Assembly: GCA_030949705.1 (NCBI GenBank)
Contig: JAUZSF010000026.1
Coordinates: 117,210 to 181,209 of the forward strand
Length of the DNA: 64,000 nucleotides
Origin: Robiginitomaculum sp.
GTDB taxonomy: Bacteria; Pseudomonadota; Alphaproteobacteria; Caulobacterales; Maricaulaceae
Direction of reading: 5' to 3'
Under the pieces are notes generated by a model that was given only the letters and a program-made list of their open reading frames with translations, was not told the origin of the DNA and ran no database searches. Positions 8,901 through 16,980 of the stretch are shown here, in pieces (the stretch's first letter is position 1; each line of letters begins with the position of its first letter). A program made the translations under genes and the position numbers.

Positions 8901-9043
8901 CGAAGCCGCTGTTGTGGCTTTACCGTTTCCCCGGACCCCTTTTTCGTTCGAGACGGTTACCGCAGGCCTCTCCCTCCCCCTTTGAGAGGCTCTCGCGAGG
9001 ACTTACAAAGCCGGGTCACTTCGTGTGGACCCGGCTTTTTTTT
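8901..9043 (+). ncRNA. Putative structured small RNA with four hairpins
   Basis: This stretch has no credible reading frame but contains consecutive perfect or near-perfect hairpins. The first is AAGCCGC/GTGGCTT (8903-8920, TGTT loop). The second is ACCGTTTC/GAGACGGT (8922-8957, one G-U pair). The third is GCCTCTC/GAGAGGC (8966-8990), whose loop is the pyrimidine-rich CCTCCCCCTTT. It ends in a strong intrinsic terminator (9007-9043). A TATATA hexamer at 8890-8895 is placed as a -10 for a start near 8901; the -35 is weak. A CCUCCC loop is complementary to Shine-Dalgarno sequences, as in alphaproteobacterial anti-SD small RNAs. I cannot assign it to a known RNA family. Strand is set by the T-run. 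Confidence 0.5.
9007..9043 (+). terminator. Strong intrinsic terminator
   Basis: AAAGCCGGGTC (9007-9017) pairs with GACCCGGCTTT (9028-9038), with a short loop containing TTCG, and is followed by an uninterrupted run of eight T (9036-9043). No protein gene on the plus strand ends here; the nearest plus-strand transcript would be the putative small RNA directly upstream. The minus-strand HAD gene stops only 9 bases further on. Confidence 0.85.
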
Positions 9044-9051
9044 GCCTGATC

Positions 9052-9726
9052 CTATAAATGCTTCTCTACCTCGCAAAGATCTTCAATCAGGATGGCCCCT
9101 TCACGGGCCAGACCCTCTTCTTCTTTCAATTCACCACCAATATAGCCCAGACAGATCATGCCCGCAGCCTTGGCGGCCCGAGCACCCACCGGCGAGTCCT
9201 CTATGACGATAGCGGCCTCGGGCGCCACGTCCATCATTTTGGCAGCATGTAAAAACAAATCCGGGGCCGGTTTGCCCTGGGCAACCATGGCGGCATTGAA
9301 AATCATCCCCTCAAAGTCCGCCATCAGGCCGGTGCGCCCCAGGGTGATTTCCATTTTTTCCATCGGACCGGATGAGGCAATACACATTTTGCGCCCGGCC
9401 GCCCGAATCAGGGCAATGGCCTCCTTGGCACCGGGCATGGCCTTTACGTGTTCGCGCAGGGCCGCATAGCTTTCATCGCGATACTGATCTGGCCAGTCGG
9501 GAGCCAGCGTGCGGTCCAGCCTGGCTTCGATCTTGGCGACGCAATCCTTCATGGACAGGCCTTTGAATTGAGCACAGCATTCTTCAAAGGTAACCGGCCA
9601 GCCAGCCTTGGTAATCAGGCGGGAAAAAACATGATTGGTTATGGTTTCCGAATCCACCAATACCCCGTCGCAATCAAAGATTACCAATTGCGCTCCGTCG
9701 GCCCTCGTCCCCTCTTTATAGCTCAA
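9052..9726 (-). CDS. HAD-superfamily phosphatase (phosphoglycolate/phosphoglucomutase type)
   Basis: A HAD hydrolase of about 224 residues with all four motifs: FDCDGVLVDSE (nucleophile Asp, acid/base Asp), the IASSGP Ser/Thr motif near residue 115, a Lys (GKPAPDLFLHAA) and the acidic pair in VIEDSPVGARAA. The cap domain is of the small helical type. The substrate cannot be read from sequence. No ATG is available near the N-terminus; a TTG at 9726 overlaps the stop of the upstream zinc-ribbon gene (TTGA), and a later TTG just before VIFDCDG is an alternative. The overlap suggests coupling to the zinc-ribbon gene. Confidence 0.82.
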   Translation of the reverse strand: MSYKEGTRADGAQLVIFDCDGVLVDSETITNHVFSRLITKAGWPVTFEECCAQFKGLSMKDCVAKIEARLDRTLAPDWPDQYRDESYAALREHVKAMPGAKEAIALIRAAGRKMCIASSGPMEKMEITLGRTGLMADFEGMIFNAAMVAQGKPAPDLFLHAAKMMDVAPEAAIVIEDSPVGARAAKAAGMICLGYIGGELKEEEGLAREGAILIEDLCEVEKHL

Positions 9727-10640
9727 TGGCCTGCCTTTTTATGACTGGCTTTTTGGGGCTTGGATTTCTTTTTGGGTTTATGGCTTTTCTTTTTCTTGGA
9801 TGCGGCCTTGGCAGCAGTTTTTGTTTCGGCTTTCAGAGCCTTGTCGGTAAAGTCAAAGCCAAGATTTACTGCCCGCGGCGGCGGATTGCGTACACTGGTG
9901 CTAAAAACCGCGCTGGTTTTGGGCGGCAATTCTTTTAGATTTACCGGCACCGTCCAGGCGTGAATTTCCTCGTCGGTCTCATCGCGCAGGCTGACCCGGA
10001 CCAGAGGGGCATGCCTTGGTTTGTCACCGGGATTATAAACTTCACCGGAAATGCGCAAAATGTCTTCACCCTTTTCGCGCACGCGCTCGCTTTTGATATT
10101 GCGAAGATCAACCCCCCAAAGATCTGCCGGCATGCCAATGGCGTCAAACGTTCCGGCCGTCTTGGGAAATACCCTGACTATGCTGTCACGAAAGCTAATG
10201 GCCATAAACGCCAACAGGGCCAGGGTTACAAAAACGCCGCCCCAGGCCCCCAAGGCCACCAAACGGCGTTTGCGTTTGGCCTTGGCTTCCAGCTTGTTGC
10301 GATAGGCCTTGTGCGCCGGGGCCGGGGTTTCTTTTTCCTCAGCCGGTGCCGCTTCTGCATCCGGTGCGGTTCCTTCGGCAGGAGCCGTGCTGTCGGTTTG
10401 GTCTTCGGCGACCGCATCAAAATCATCAACCGCTTCGGTTTCGGGCGAATCTTCGGGTGCCGCGTCTTCGGCAGGCTCTTCACTTTGCTCTGCAGATGGC
10501 GCAGGATCATCCAGCGCTTCTTCCGGGGTGGCAAACCATTTATGACCACAGGAAGCGCACCGCACTTCGCGCCCTGACTGACCCAAGGCCTTGGCAGTGA
10601 CGTTATAGTGCGTAGAACAGTCTGGACACGTTATGATCAT
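9723..10640 (-). CDS. MJ0042-type zinc-ribbon membrane protein
   Basis: A 305-residue protein with an N-terminal zinc ribbon (CPDC...CASC, about residues 4-30) of the MJ0042 type, followed by a long acidic Glu/Asp/Ala/Pro-rich linker (about 40-120), a basic stretch, and one membrane helix (about 130-155). The C-terminal domain resembles DUF3426 and ends in a Lys-rich tail. This architecture is typical of an alphaproteobacterial protein encoded divergently from ftsE. Its function is unknown. The start is the ATG at 10640 (MIITCPDC); the reading from 10646 would use a TTG. If the longest ftsE reading is correct, the two divergent genes overlap. Confidence 0.8.
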   Translation of the reverse strand: MIITCPDCSTHYNVTAKALGQSGREVRCASCGHKWFATPEEALDDPAPSAEQSEEPAEDAAPEDSPETEAVDDFDAVAEDQTDSTAPAEGTAPDAEAAPAEEKETPAPAHKAYRNKLEAKAKRKRRLVALGAWGGVFVTLALLAFMAISFRDSIVRVFPKTAGTFDAIGMPADLWGVDLRNIKSERVREKGEDILRISGEVYNPGDKPRHAPLVRVSLRDETDEEIHAWTVPVNLKELPPKTSAVFSTSVRNPPPRAVNLGFDFTDKALKAETKTAAKAASKKKKSHKPKKKSKPQKASHKKAGH

Positions 10641-11429
10641 GTGCAAACCGAATCAGTCCCTGTTAGTCCAATCCCTGTGAGGTCGCCTATTCTTTCACCG
10701 AAGTCCAGTCAATCGCAAGAGCCTAAACCAGATCGAAACCTGCCGGTGCTGGCCATTCAGGACGTGTGTATGCGATATACTCACGGGCCAAATGTGTTGC
10801 ACGACATCAATCTGAACCTGGCACCGGGCTCGTTTCATTTTCTGACCGGACCGTCGGGGGCTGGAAAATCATCGCTGTTGAAACTGATTTATCTGGCCCA
10901 GCATTGTTCGGCGGGGCAAATGCGCCTGTTTGGTCAGGACGTGGCCCAATGCACCCGCAATCAAAAAGCACTGCTCAGGCGGCGCATTGGTGTGGTGTTT
11001 CAGGAATTTCGCCTGCTTGATCACCTCAGTGTTTTTGAAAATATTGCCTTGCCCTTGCGGGCCGCCGGTCTCAAGCGCGAAAGCTATGAAGAGGACGTGG
11101 TCGAGCTGTTATCCTGGGTCGGGCTGGGCGATGCCATGAATGAAAACCCGCGCACCCTGTCGGGGGGCGAGAAACAGCGCGTTGCCATTGCCCGCGCCGT
11201 GGTGGCCAAACCGGAATTGCTGATCGCGGACGAACCAACAGGCAATGTTGACCCGGATATGGCCATTCGCCTGATGCGTCTGTTTGTCGAACTGAACCGT
11301 CTGGGCTCTACCGTGTTGATCGCCAGCCATGATCTGCAACTGGTACGGGCCTCGGGGGCGCCGGTGCTGACCATTAATGAAGGTCGGCTCAGCCCGCCAA
11401 AGGCCCCGCGCAAACGGGCACGCTCATGA
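10608..11429 (+). CDS. ftsE: FtsE, cell-division ABC transporter ATP-binding protein
   Basis: An ABC ATPase with Walker A GPSGAGKSS, the signature LSGGEKQRV and Walker B LLIADEPTGN, in the FtsE/LolD branch. With FtsX it forms the inner-membrane complex that couples septal peptidoglycan hydrolysis to division. The ATPase domain begins at VLAIQDVCMRY, about 47 codons into the longest reading, which starts with a GTG at 10608. That N-terminal extension is Ser/Pro-rich and not part of the fold. Other GTG starts at 10641 or 10677 are possible and would avoid overlap with the divergent gene; none has a good Shine-Dalgarno site. The stop overlaps ftsX (ATGA). Confidence 0.88.
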   Translation: MRRTVWTRYDHVQTESVPVSPIPVRSPILSPKSSQSQEPKPDRNLPVLAIQDVCMRYTHGPNVLHDINLNLAPGSFHFLTGPSGAGKSSLLKLIYLAQHCSAGQMRLFGQDVAQCTRNQKALLRRRIGVVFQEFRLLDHLSVFENIALPLRAAGLKRESYEEDVVELLSWVGLGDAMNENPRTLSGGEKQRVAIARAVVAKPELLIADEPTGNVDPDMAIRLMRLFVELNRLGSTVLIASHDLQLVRASGAPVLTINEGRLSPPKAPRKRARS

Positions 11430-12313
11430 CCAGAAATGTGCCAGACCCCACACCGCCATCCATGCTGCCTCTGCGGTCAAAAGAAGATGGGCCGTTATTT
11501 TTTGTGATTGCCATTATTATTTTTCTGGCCTGTGTCAGCGCCCTGATCACCCGGGCCGCCTTTGTGTCGGCGGCCAGTTGGCGCGCCGACCTGAACGGGG
11601 CCATGACCGTACAGATCAAGGATGCCAAGGATCAGGACCGTAAAATCGAACGCGCTGCCAAGCTGTTACGGGCCTTGCCCGGCATAAAGGGGGTTACGGT
11701 CTATGACCGTTCCCATGCCAAGGCCCTGCTGGAGCCATGGCTGGGCAAGGGGAATATCCCCGATGACCTGCCCTTGCCAATGATTGTTGGCCTGCAACTG
11801 GACCCCCAGGCCCCGGCCAGCAAAAACGCCATCCAGTTGGCGCTCAGTGCCGGTGACATCAATGCCGAAGTGGATGATCACCGACGCTGGTCGGCGGAAA
11901 TGAATAATGCGGCCCGGTTTTTACAGATTTTTTCGCTGGCGGCCTTGTCACTATTGGTAAGTGCCTCCATCGCGGTGACCGGGTTTGCCACCCGGGCCAG
12001 CCTGGCGGCGCGGCGAGATGTGGTCAACACCCTGCACCTTGCCGGAGCGTTTGACCACTATATTGCCGAACAGTTTGAACGCCGTTTTGGTGCCTTGGGT
12101 CTGCGCGCCGGTCTGATGGGCGCGGCGCTGGCCGGTCTGGTGGTGGGGGCGGCGCAATTGCTCTCCTCAGGGGGGGCAGGTCTGTTGCTGCCGGTGTTTC
12201 GTCTGGACATGCTGGGCTTTGGTATTTTGGTGCTGGCCCCGGTGCTGACTGCTTTTCTGGGGGCGTTAACGGCGCGAATGACGGTGCTGTCCAATTTACG
12301 GGAGCAGGAATAA
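11426..12313 (+). CDS. ftsX: FtsX-like cell-division permease
   Basis: A 295-residue integral membrane protein with the FtsX layout: a first helix (about residues 23-45), a periplasmic domain of about 110 residues, and three C-terminal helices (about 170-195, 225-250 and 265-290) joined by the conserved RRDVVNTLHLAGAFDHYIA segment. It is the partner of the upstream FtsE, with a four-base start/stop overlap. Sequence conservation in this family is low, so the assignment leans on topology and on linkage to ftsE. Confidence 0.85.
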   Translation: MTRNVPDPTPPSMLPLRSKEDGPLFFVIAIIIFLACVSALITRAAFVSAASWRADLNGAMTVQIKDAKDQDRKIERAAKLLRALPGIKGVTVYDRSHAKALLEPWLGKGNIPDDLPLPMIVGLQLDPQAPASKNAIQLALSAGDINAEVDDHRRWSAEMNNAARFLQIFSLAALSLLVSASIAVTGFATRASLAARRDVVNTLHLAGAFDHYIAEQFERRFGALGLRAGLMGAALAGLVVGAAQLLSSGGAGLLLPVFRLDMLGFGILVLAPVLTAFLGALTARMTVLSNLREQE

Positions 12314-12891
12314 TGCGCCGCCTGCTGTTCCCCATGCTGGTCCTTGTGGCCCTGGCTTTATTGCTGGGCTTTGTCGCTTTTGCGCTTTCCCTGCCCAAGG
12401 TACGTACGGCCTCGGCCATGGAAAAGGCTGATGCCATTGTGGTGCTTACCGGCGGTGGCGGCACGCGCATTCGGGCGGCGGCGGATTTGCTGGACAAAAA
12501 ACGCGGGGAACGCCTGCTGATCTCCGGTGTGCACAGCACGGTCCAGCGCGGCGATATTCAATATCTTTTTCACCTTACGCCCAAGGCCATGCAGTGTTGC
12601 GTGGATCTGGGTTATCGGGCGCGGGACACCCTTGGCAATGCCGATGAAATTGCCGCCTGGGCGCATACCCATCAATATCGGCATTTGATTGTAGTCACCT
12701 CCACCTATCATATGCCCCGCGCGCTGATAGAGCTGCGTGCCTCTTTGCCGGATGCTCTATTGGTACCTTTTCCGGTCAAGGATGACCGCCATAAGGGGTT
12801 GGGCACTTTGCGCCGTATGGTGGTGGAATATCTGAAATACGTGGTGATTATGACGCGCGAAGCCGTCTTGGGAATGGGGCAAAGCACATGA
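12313..12891 (+). CDS. YdcF/SanA-type DUF218 protein
   Basis: A 192-residue protein with one N-terminal membrane helix (about residues 4-26) and a DUF218 domain: ADAIVVLTGGGGTRIRAAADL, NADEIAAWA, and the segment VVTSTYHMPRA, which is diagnostic of the YdcF/ElyC/SanA family. Family members are implicated in envelope polysaccharide or undecaprenyl-phosphate metabolism; the reaction is not settled. Its ATG overlaps the ftsX stop (TAATG) and its stop overlaps plsC (ATGA), so all four genes form one tightly coupled operon concerned with the envelope. Confidence 0.85.
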   Translation: MRRLLFPMLVLVALALLLGFVAFALSLPKVRTASAMEKADAIVVLTGGGGTRIRAAADLLDKKRGERLLISGVHSTVQRGDIQYLFHLTPKAMQCCVDLGYRARDTLGNADEIAAWAHTHQYRHLIVVTSTYHMPRALIELRASLPDALLVPFPVKDDRHKGLGTLRRMVVEYLKYVVIMTREAVLGMGQST

Positions 12892-13604
12892 TGGTCTTGC
12901 GATCCTTGCTCTTTATGGCCTGGATGTACGGTCTGATGGCGGTGATGGGGCTGGTGTGCCTGCCCTTGCTGGCGGGGCCACGGCTTTGGGTAAAGGGCGT
13001 GGTCAAGTTCTGGATTCGGTTGATGCACGGAGGGCTGCGCCTGTTGTGTGGCATTCGCATTCAGGTCGAAGGTCAGGAAAATCTGCCAAAGGGCGGTGCC
13101 CTGATTGCCAGCAAGCATCAGGCCATGGTGGATGTCTTCTGGCCCTGGCTTTATTGCGAAGACCCGGCGCTGATCTTCAAAAAAGAGCTGGCCTTTTTGC
13201 CGGTATTTGGCTGGTACGCGCTAAAACTGAAGAACATCATGGTGGACCGTGCCGGCCATGCCACGGCCTTGCGCATCATGTTGCGACAGGCGCGTGCGCT
13301 GGCCCAAGAGGGTCGCCAGATCATTATCTATCCCGAAGGCACGCGGGGCCAGCCGGGGCAAACCCTGCCCTATAAGCCCGGCGTGGCGGCGCTGTATACA
13401 CAAATGGACGTGCCGTGCGTGCCGGTGGCGCTAAATTCGGGCCTGCACTGGCCCGCCCGCGGGCTGGTATTGACCCCGGGGGTGATCAGGGTGCGCATTT
13501 TGCCACCCATCGCACCGGGGCTGAAACGCAAGGATTTTATGCGTATTCTGCAAGAGCAGATTGATACCGCCTCAAAGGAACTTTTATTGCTGGACGAAGG
13601 CTGA
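12888..13604 (+). CDS. plsC: PlsC-like 1-acylglycerol-3-phosphate acyltransferase
   Basis: A 238-residue membrane-bound acyltransferase that adds the second acyl chain to lysophosphatidic acid to make phosphatidic acid. The catalytic HX4D motif is KHQAMVD, preceded by an N-terminal membrane helix, and the glycerol-phosphate binding motif is IIIYPEGTRG about 75 residues later. It is the last gene of the ftsE-ftsX-ydcF-plsC operon. Its 3' end overlaps the convergent hisC by 21 bases. The exact acceptor within the LPLAT family is inferred. Confidence 0.88.
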   Translation: MMVLRSLLFMAWMYGLMAVMGLVCLPLLAGPRLWVKGVVKFWIRLMHGGLRLLCGIRIQVEGQENLPKGGALIASKHQAMVDVFWPWLYCEDPALIFKKELAFLPVFGWYALKLKNIMVDRAGHATALRIMLRQARALAQEGRQIIIYPEGTRGQPGQTLPYKPGVAALYTQMDVPCVPVALNSGLHWPARGLVLTPGVIRVRILPPIAPGLKRKDFMRILQEQIDTASKELLLLDEG

Positions 13605-14666
13605 GATCGCCGCGATCACAGCCTTGTTTTCCTCTTCGGTGCCCACGGTCATGCGCAAATATCCCGGCAGGCCAAAGCCGCGCATCCCCCGCAGGATCAG
13701 ACCCCGTGCACTCAGGAATGTTTCCAGCGCGTCTGCTTCTTCCGGGCTTTGCAGGCCAAACAACACAAAATTACCGGCACTGGGATAAGCCTTCAGGCCC
13801 AGGGCATTGATCTGTGCCTCAATCCATGGCGCCCATTTGGCCACATGATCCACGCATTTTTGCAAAAATTCAGTATCCTCCAGCGCGGCCAAAGCGGCAG
13901 CCTGGGCCATGGCGTTGACATTAAACGGGCTGCGCACCCGGTTCAGCACGGCGGCCACTTCATCGGGGCAATAGGCCCACCCGACGCGAAGGCCCGCCAG
14001 ACCATAGGATTTGGAAAAGGTGCGCGTGGCCACCACATTTTTATGCTGGCTCACCAGCGCAAAGCCACCTTCATAATCGTCCTCACGGACAAATTCTGCA
14101 TAGGCCCCATCAATGATCAGCAAGACATCATCAGGCAGGCCCGCGTGCAGTTTGCGCACTTCCTCGCCGGGCATCAGATAGCCGGTGGGATTATTGGGAT
14201 TGGCCAGAAACACCATGCGGGTGCGTTTGCTCACTTTGGAAAGAAACGCCGCGGCATCGATGCGCATATGGGTTTCGGGGGCGGTTACCGGCACCGCGCC
14301 GTTTTGCCAGGCAATGAGTTTATAGCTGAGGAAGCCATGTTGGGCGAGCAGCACCTCGTCCCCGTCACGCAAATAGGCCTTGCCCAATAATTGTAGCAAT
14401 TCATCCGAGCCACACCCGCAAACGATCCGCTCTACATCCAGATTATGTTTGGCCGCCAGCGCCTCGCGCAACAATTGCACGCTGCCATCGGGATAGCGTT
14501 CAATGTTTTGCTCCAGATCATGCATGGCTGTGATGGCCGCCGGACTGCAGCCAAAACAGTTTTCATTCGAGGACAGCTTGATCGGGGCGTCAAAGCCCGG
14601 CGCATCGGAAACGCCGCCGCGATAAGGTTTGATGTCCAATAGGCCGGGGCGGGGAAGAGGAGGCAT
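13584..14666 (-). CDS. hisC: HisC, histidinol-phosphate aminotransferase
   Basis: A 360-residue fold-type I PLP enzyme that transaminates imidazole-acetol phosphate in histidine synthesis; many family members also act on aromatic precursors. Visible motifs include KLSSNENCFG at the N-terminus, ANPNNPTGYL, IDGAYAEF, and the PLP-lysine motif TFSKSYGLAGLRVGW. The ATG at 14666 (MPPLPRPGL) is preferred to an earlier in-frame codon because it clears the upstream gene and has a GGAGG-like site. Being directly downstream of a chorismate mutase gene, it may also serve tyrosine/phenylalanine synthesis, as in other alphaproteobacteria. Confidence 0.9.
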   Translation of the reverse strand: MPPLPRPGLLDIKPYRGGVSDAPGFDAPIKLSSNENCFGCSPAAITAMHDLEQNIERYPDGSVQLLREALAAKHNLDVERIVCGCGSDELLQLLGKAYLRDGDEVLLAQHGFLSYKLIAWQNGAVPVTAPETHMRIDAAAFLSKVSKRTRMVFLANPNNPTGYLMPGEEVRKLHAGLPDDVLLIIDGAYAEFVREDDYEGGFALVSQHKNVVATRTFSKSYGLAGLRVGWAYCPDEVAAVLNRVRSPFNVNAMAQAAALAALEDTEFLQKCVDHVAKWAPWIEAQINALGLKAYPSAGNFVLFGLQSPEEADALETFLSARGLILRGMRGFGLPGYLRMTVGTEEENKAVIAAISAFVQQ

Positions 14667-14680
14667 GTCCAATATTCCTG

Positions 14681-15439
14681 TCAGTTTTGTTCCAGTGGAT
14701 TGGCAAAAAGGCCAATCTGGCAAAGTCCTTCGCGGGGTTCCGGTGCGGTTTTGCCGTCAAAGGCCATGAGATGCAGATCTCCCTTTTGGGCAAGCACCGT
14801 GCCCGGAGGCATATCGTCTTTTTGGCCCGCCCCGACAAGCCAGACACTGTCATTGCCCGAGTATTCGCGCGGCGCGACGGCAATGGCATAGGCGGCGGGC
14901 GGGGTATCGCTGGCAAAACGGGGCAGAGCCGCCAATACCGCCGGGGCCAGGTCCGAACCTTCATTTAACTGTGCCAGTTCCACCCACCAGTTCACCCCTT
15001 CGCCGGGGGCTGGCACAATGGCAATGGCCCCTTCTTCTTTGGCACAACGGGCAATGGCCGTGGCATCATCGTCCACCCTTTCCAAAGGCAAAAGCCCGAA
15101 AAATGTACGCGCCAAGGCAGACAGTTTGGGATGGGATTTCGATACAAGCAAAAATGCCGGCCCCTGGGCCTGAAGGCTCTGGGCGATTACCGTGCTCCAT
15201 AACCGCTCAACGGCCTGTGGACTTAACGTCGAACTGGCCCGACCCACCAGACGGGCAAACAATTGCGCCTCGCGTGCTGGTCGCCAGGGCAGGCCGCCGC
15301 GCACTTTGGATTTGCCCACTTGTTCTGACAGGGCCAGTCGTCCTTTGATCAGATTGAGAATTTCATCATCGAATTTATCAATGGCGGCACGCCATTCGCT
15401 CATGTCCAGATCAGGCTGGGCCTCATCACGCTTACTCAT
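14681..15439 (-). CDS. Chorismate mutase (AroQ type) with extra C-terminal domain
   Basis: A 252-residue protein. Residues about 12-95 form an AroQ-type chorismate mutase: WRAAIDKFDDEILNLIKGR, then the conserved VGKSK, and R/E residues in the next helix. It converts chorismate to prephenate. The remaining 155 residues do not show the prephenate dehydratase motifs of PheA, although position and size recall such a domain; the function of this part is unclear. It is followed by hisC after 14 bases and overlaps the upstream methyltransferase (ATGA), forming a three-gene minus-strand operon with a link to aromatic amino acids. Confidence 0.8.
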   Translation of the reverse strand: MSKRDEAQPDLDMSEWRAAIDKFDDEILNLIKGRLALSEQVGKSKVRGGLPWRPAREAQLFARLVGRASSTLSPQAVERLWSTVIAQSLQAQGPAFLLVSKSHPKLSALARTFFGLLPLERVDDDATAIARCAKEEGAIAIVPAPGEGVNWWVELAQLNEGSDLAPAVLAALPRFASDTPPAAYAIAVAPREYSGNDSVWLVGAGQKDDMPPGTVLAQKGDLHLMAFDGKTAPEPREGLCQIGLFANPLEQN

Positions 15440-16146
15440 GGTTTTAAATTCCCCAGCGCCGGTATTAACAAAGGTCTGGCCGTTGGCGGGCGAACCAGAA
15501 CCTGTTTACTGGCCTCCACCATAATCACCCCGCCAAAGGCTGGCCAGAGCCGTTCACCAGCCTGTTCCCATGCGCGCACCGCCGACAGCGAGGTGATAAA
15601 ACGGGTGGGCGGTGCATAAAGGGCCTTGGCCCAGGCACAGGTTTGCAGACCGCATTCGCGCATTAACGCGCGCATCTGGCCGCGGGAAAACGCCCGCCCA
15701 TGGCCAAACGGGCTGGCATCATGGTGCGCCCACAGGCCGGTGCGGTTTGGCACCACGCTGACCACCCTTCCTTGCGGCGATAAAATGCGGTGCACTTCCA
15801 TCAGCAATTCTGTGGGCGCCCGGGATTCCTCCAGACCATGAATAATCAGCACCCGGTCAAAGCTGGCTTCGTTAAAGGGCAGTGCCTGATCGTCCACCAG
15901 AAGGGATTTTACCCCGCCCGAGGCCGGCCATTGTTCCACCCCCTGGCGGGCGGGCATGGCCAAGGCCAACCGCCGAGGTGTGCTTTTGTTGGTATTGAAA
16001 TATGGAATGCCATAGCCTAGTGCCAGAATATCCAGGCCGCCCAGATCTGGCCATAATGCCTCCAGACGCCGGGCGATCATGGCCTGGACCGCGCGCCCCA
16101 GGGCACTGCGATAAAACTCTTCCAGATCGGCAACATTTGGCTGCAT
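15436..16146 (-). CDS. Class I SAM-dependent methyltransferase
   Basis: A 236-residue protein with a Methyltransf_11-like core. A degenerate SAM motif (DILALGYGIPYF) lies near residue 40, and an acidic LPFNEASFDRVLIIHGLE segment corresponds to motifs II-III. The pattern around HRILSPQGRVVSVVPNRTGLW is typical of an alphaproteobacterial gene sitting between gloB and the chorismate mutase/hisC genes. The substrate is unknown. It starts 64 bases from divergent gloB, and its stop overlaps the chorismate mutase start. Confidence 0.8.
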   Translation of the reverse strand: MQPNVADLEEFYRSALGRAVQAMIARRLEALWPDLGGLDILALGYGIPYFNTNKSTPRRLALAMPARQGVEQWPASGGVKSLLVDDQALPFNEASFDRVLIIHGLEESRAPTELLMEVHRILSPQGRVVSVVPNRTGLWAHHDASPFGHGRAFSRGQMRALMRECGLQTCAWAKALYAPPTRFITSLSAVRAWEQAGERLWPAFGGVIMVEASKQVLVRPPTARPLLIPALGNLKP

Positions 16147-16209
16147 GCGGGTTTGGTCTTTTCAGGCTGTGGGTTATGATCGTGCCATCATAGCTACAGG
16201 ATTCAACCG

Positions 16210-16980
16210 ATGTCTTCATTAATAATCAAACAAATTCCCTGTCTTAGCGATAATTATGGCTATCTGGTTCATGACCCGCAAAGCGGGCAAACCGCCAGTA
16301 TTGATACCCCGGATGCCAAGGCGATCATGGCGGCACTGGATGAGGAAGGCTGGACGTTGAACCAGATCTGGAACACCCACCATCATTATGACCATGCGGG
16401 GGGCAATGCGGAACTGGTCGAAAAAACCGGCTGTGCGGTTTATGCCCCCAAAGGCGAGCGTGATATGATACCGGATGCGGATCGCTATCTGAGCGAAGGC
16501 GATGAGGTGTGTCTTGGCGAGCATTGCGCCCGGGTGATTGATACGCCCGGTCATACCCGCGGGCATATCTGTTATATTTTTGATGATGAAAAGCTCGCCT
16601 TTGTGGGCGATACCCTGTTTGCGCTGGGATGCGGGCGTTTGTTTGAGGGCACGCCTGAACAGATGTGGGACAGCCTGTCTAAATTAAAGGCGCTTCCCGA
16701 CGATATGCTGATCCATTGTGCCCATGAATACACCATGGATAATGCCCGCTTTGCGGTTACGGTAGAGCCGCAAAATGCGGATTTACAGTCACGCATTTTG
16801 CAGATCAAAACCCTTCGTGAAAAGGATCAGCCAACGGTGCCAATGTTGTTGGGGCTGGAAAAGGCAACCAATCCGTTTCTTCGCCCGGACAGTGCCACCA
16901 TACGGGCCAACCTTAAGGAAGAGCGTTCAGACGACGCGGCAGTATTTGCGCATGTTCGCCGCCTGAAGGATGCGTTTTAA
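16210..16980 (+). CDS. gloB: GloB, hydroxyacylglutathione hydrolase (glyoxalase II)
   Basis: A 256-residue metallo-beta-lactamase-fold enzyme that hydrolyses S-lactoylglutathione to lactate and glutathione, the second step of methylglyoxal detoxification. The metal motif is THHHYDHAGG near residue 54, with further ligands in TPGHTRGH, GDTLFALGCGR and HEYT. The C-terminal glutathione-binding domain is present and full length. The 3' end overlaps, on the opposite strand, a small exported-protein gene by 68 bases. Confidence 0.95.
   Translation: MSSLIIKQIPCLSDNYGYLVHDPQSGQTASIDTPDAKAIMAALDEEGWTLNQIWNTHHHYDHAGGNAELVEKTGCAVYAPKGERDMIPDADRYLSEGDEVCLGEHCARVIDTPGHTRGHICYIFDDEKLAFVGDTLFALGCGRLFEGTPEQMWDSLSKLKALPDDMLIHCAHEYTMDNARFAVTVEPQNADLQSRILQIKTLREKDQPTVPMLLGLEKATNPFLRPDSATIRANLKEERSDDAAVFAHVRRLKDAF

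Noticed and set aside
8876..9040. The candidate RNA region as 4.5S RNA, tmRNA or 6S RNA.
   Set aside because: The conserved signal-recognition GGAAG/GCAGCC pattern, the tmRNA T-arm and a long closed 6S-type bubble are not seen.
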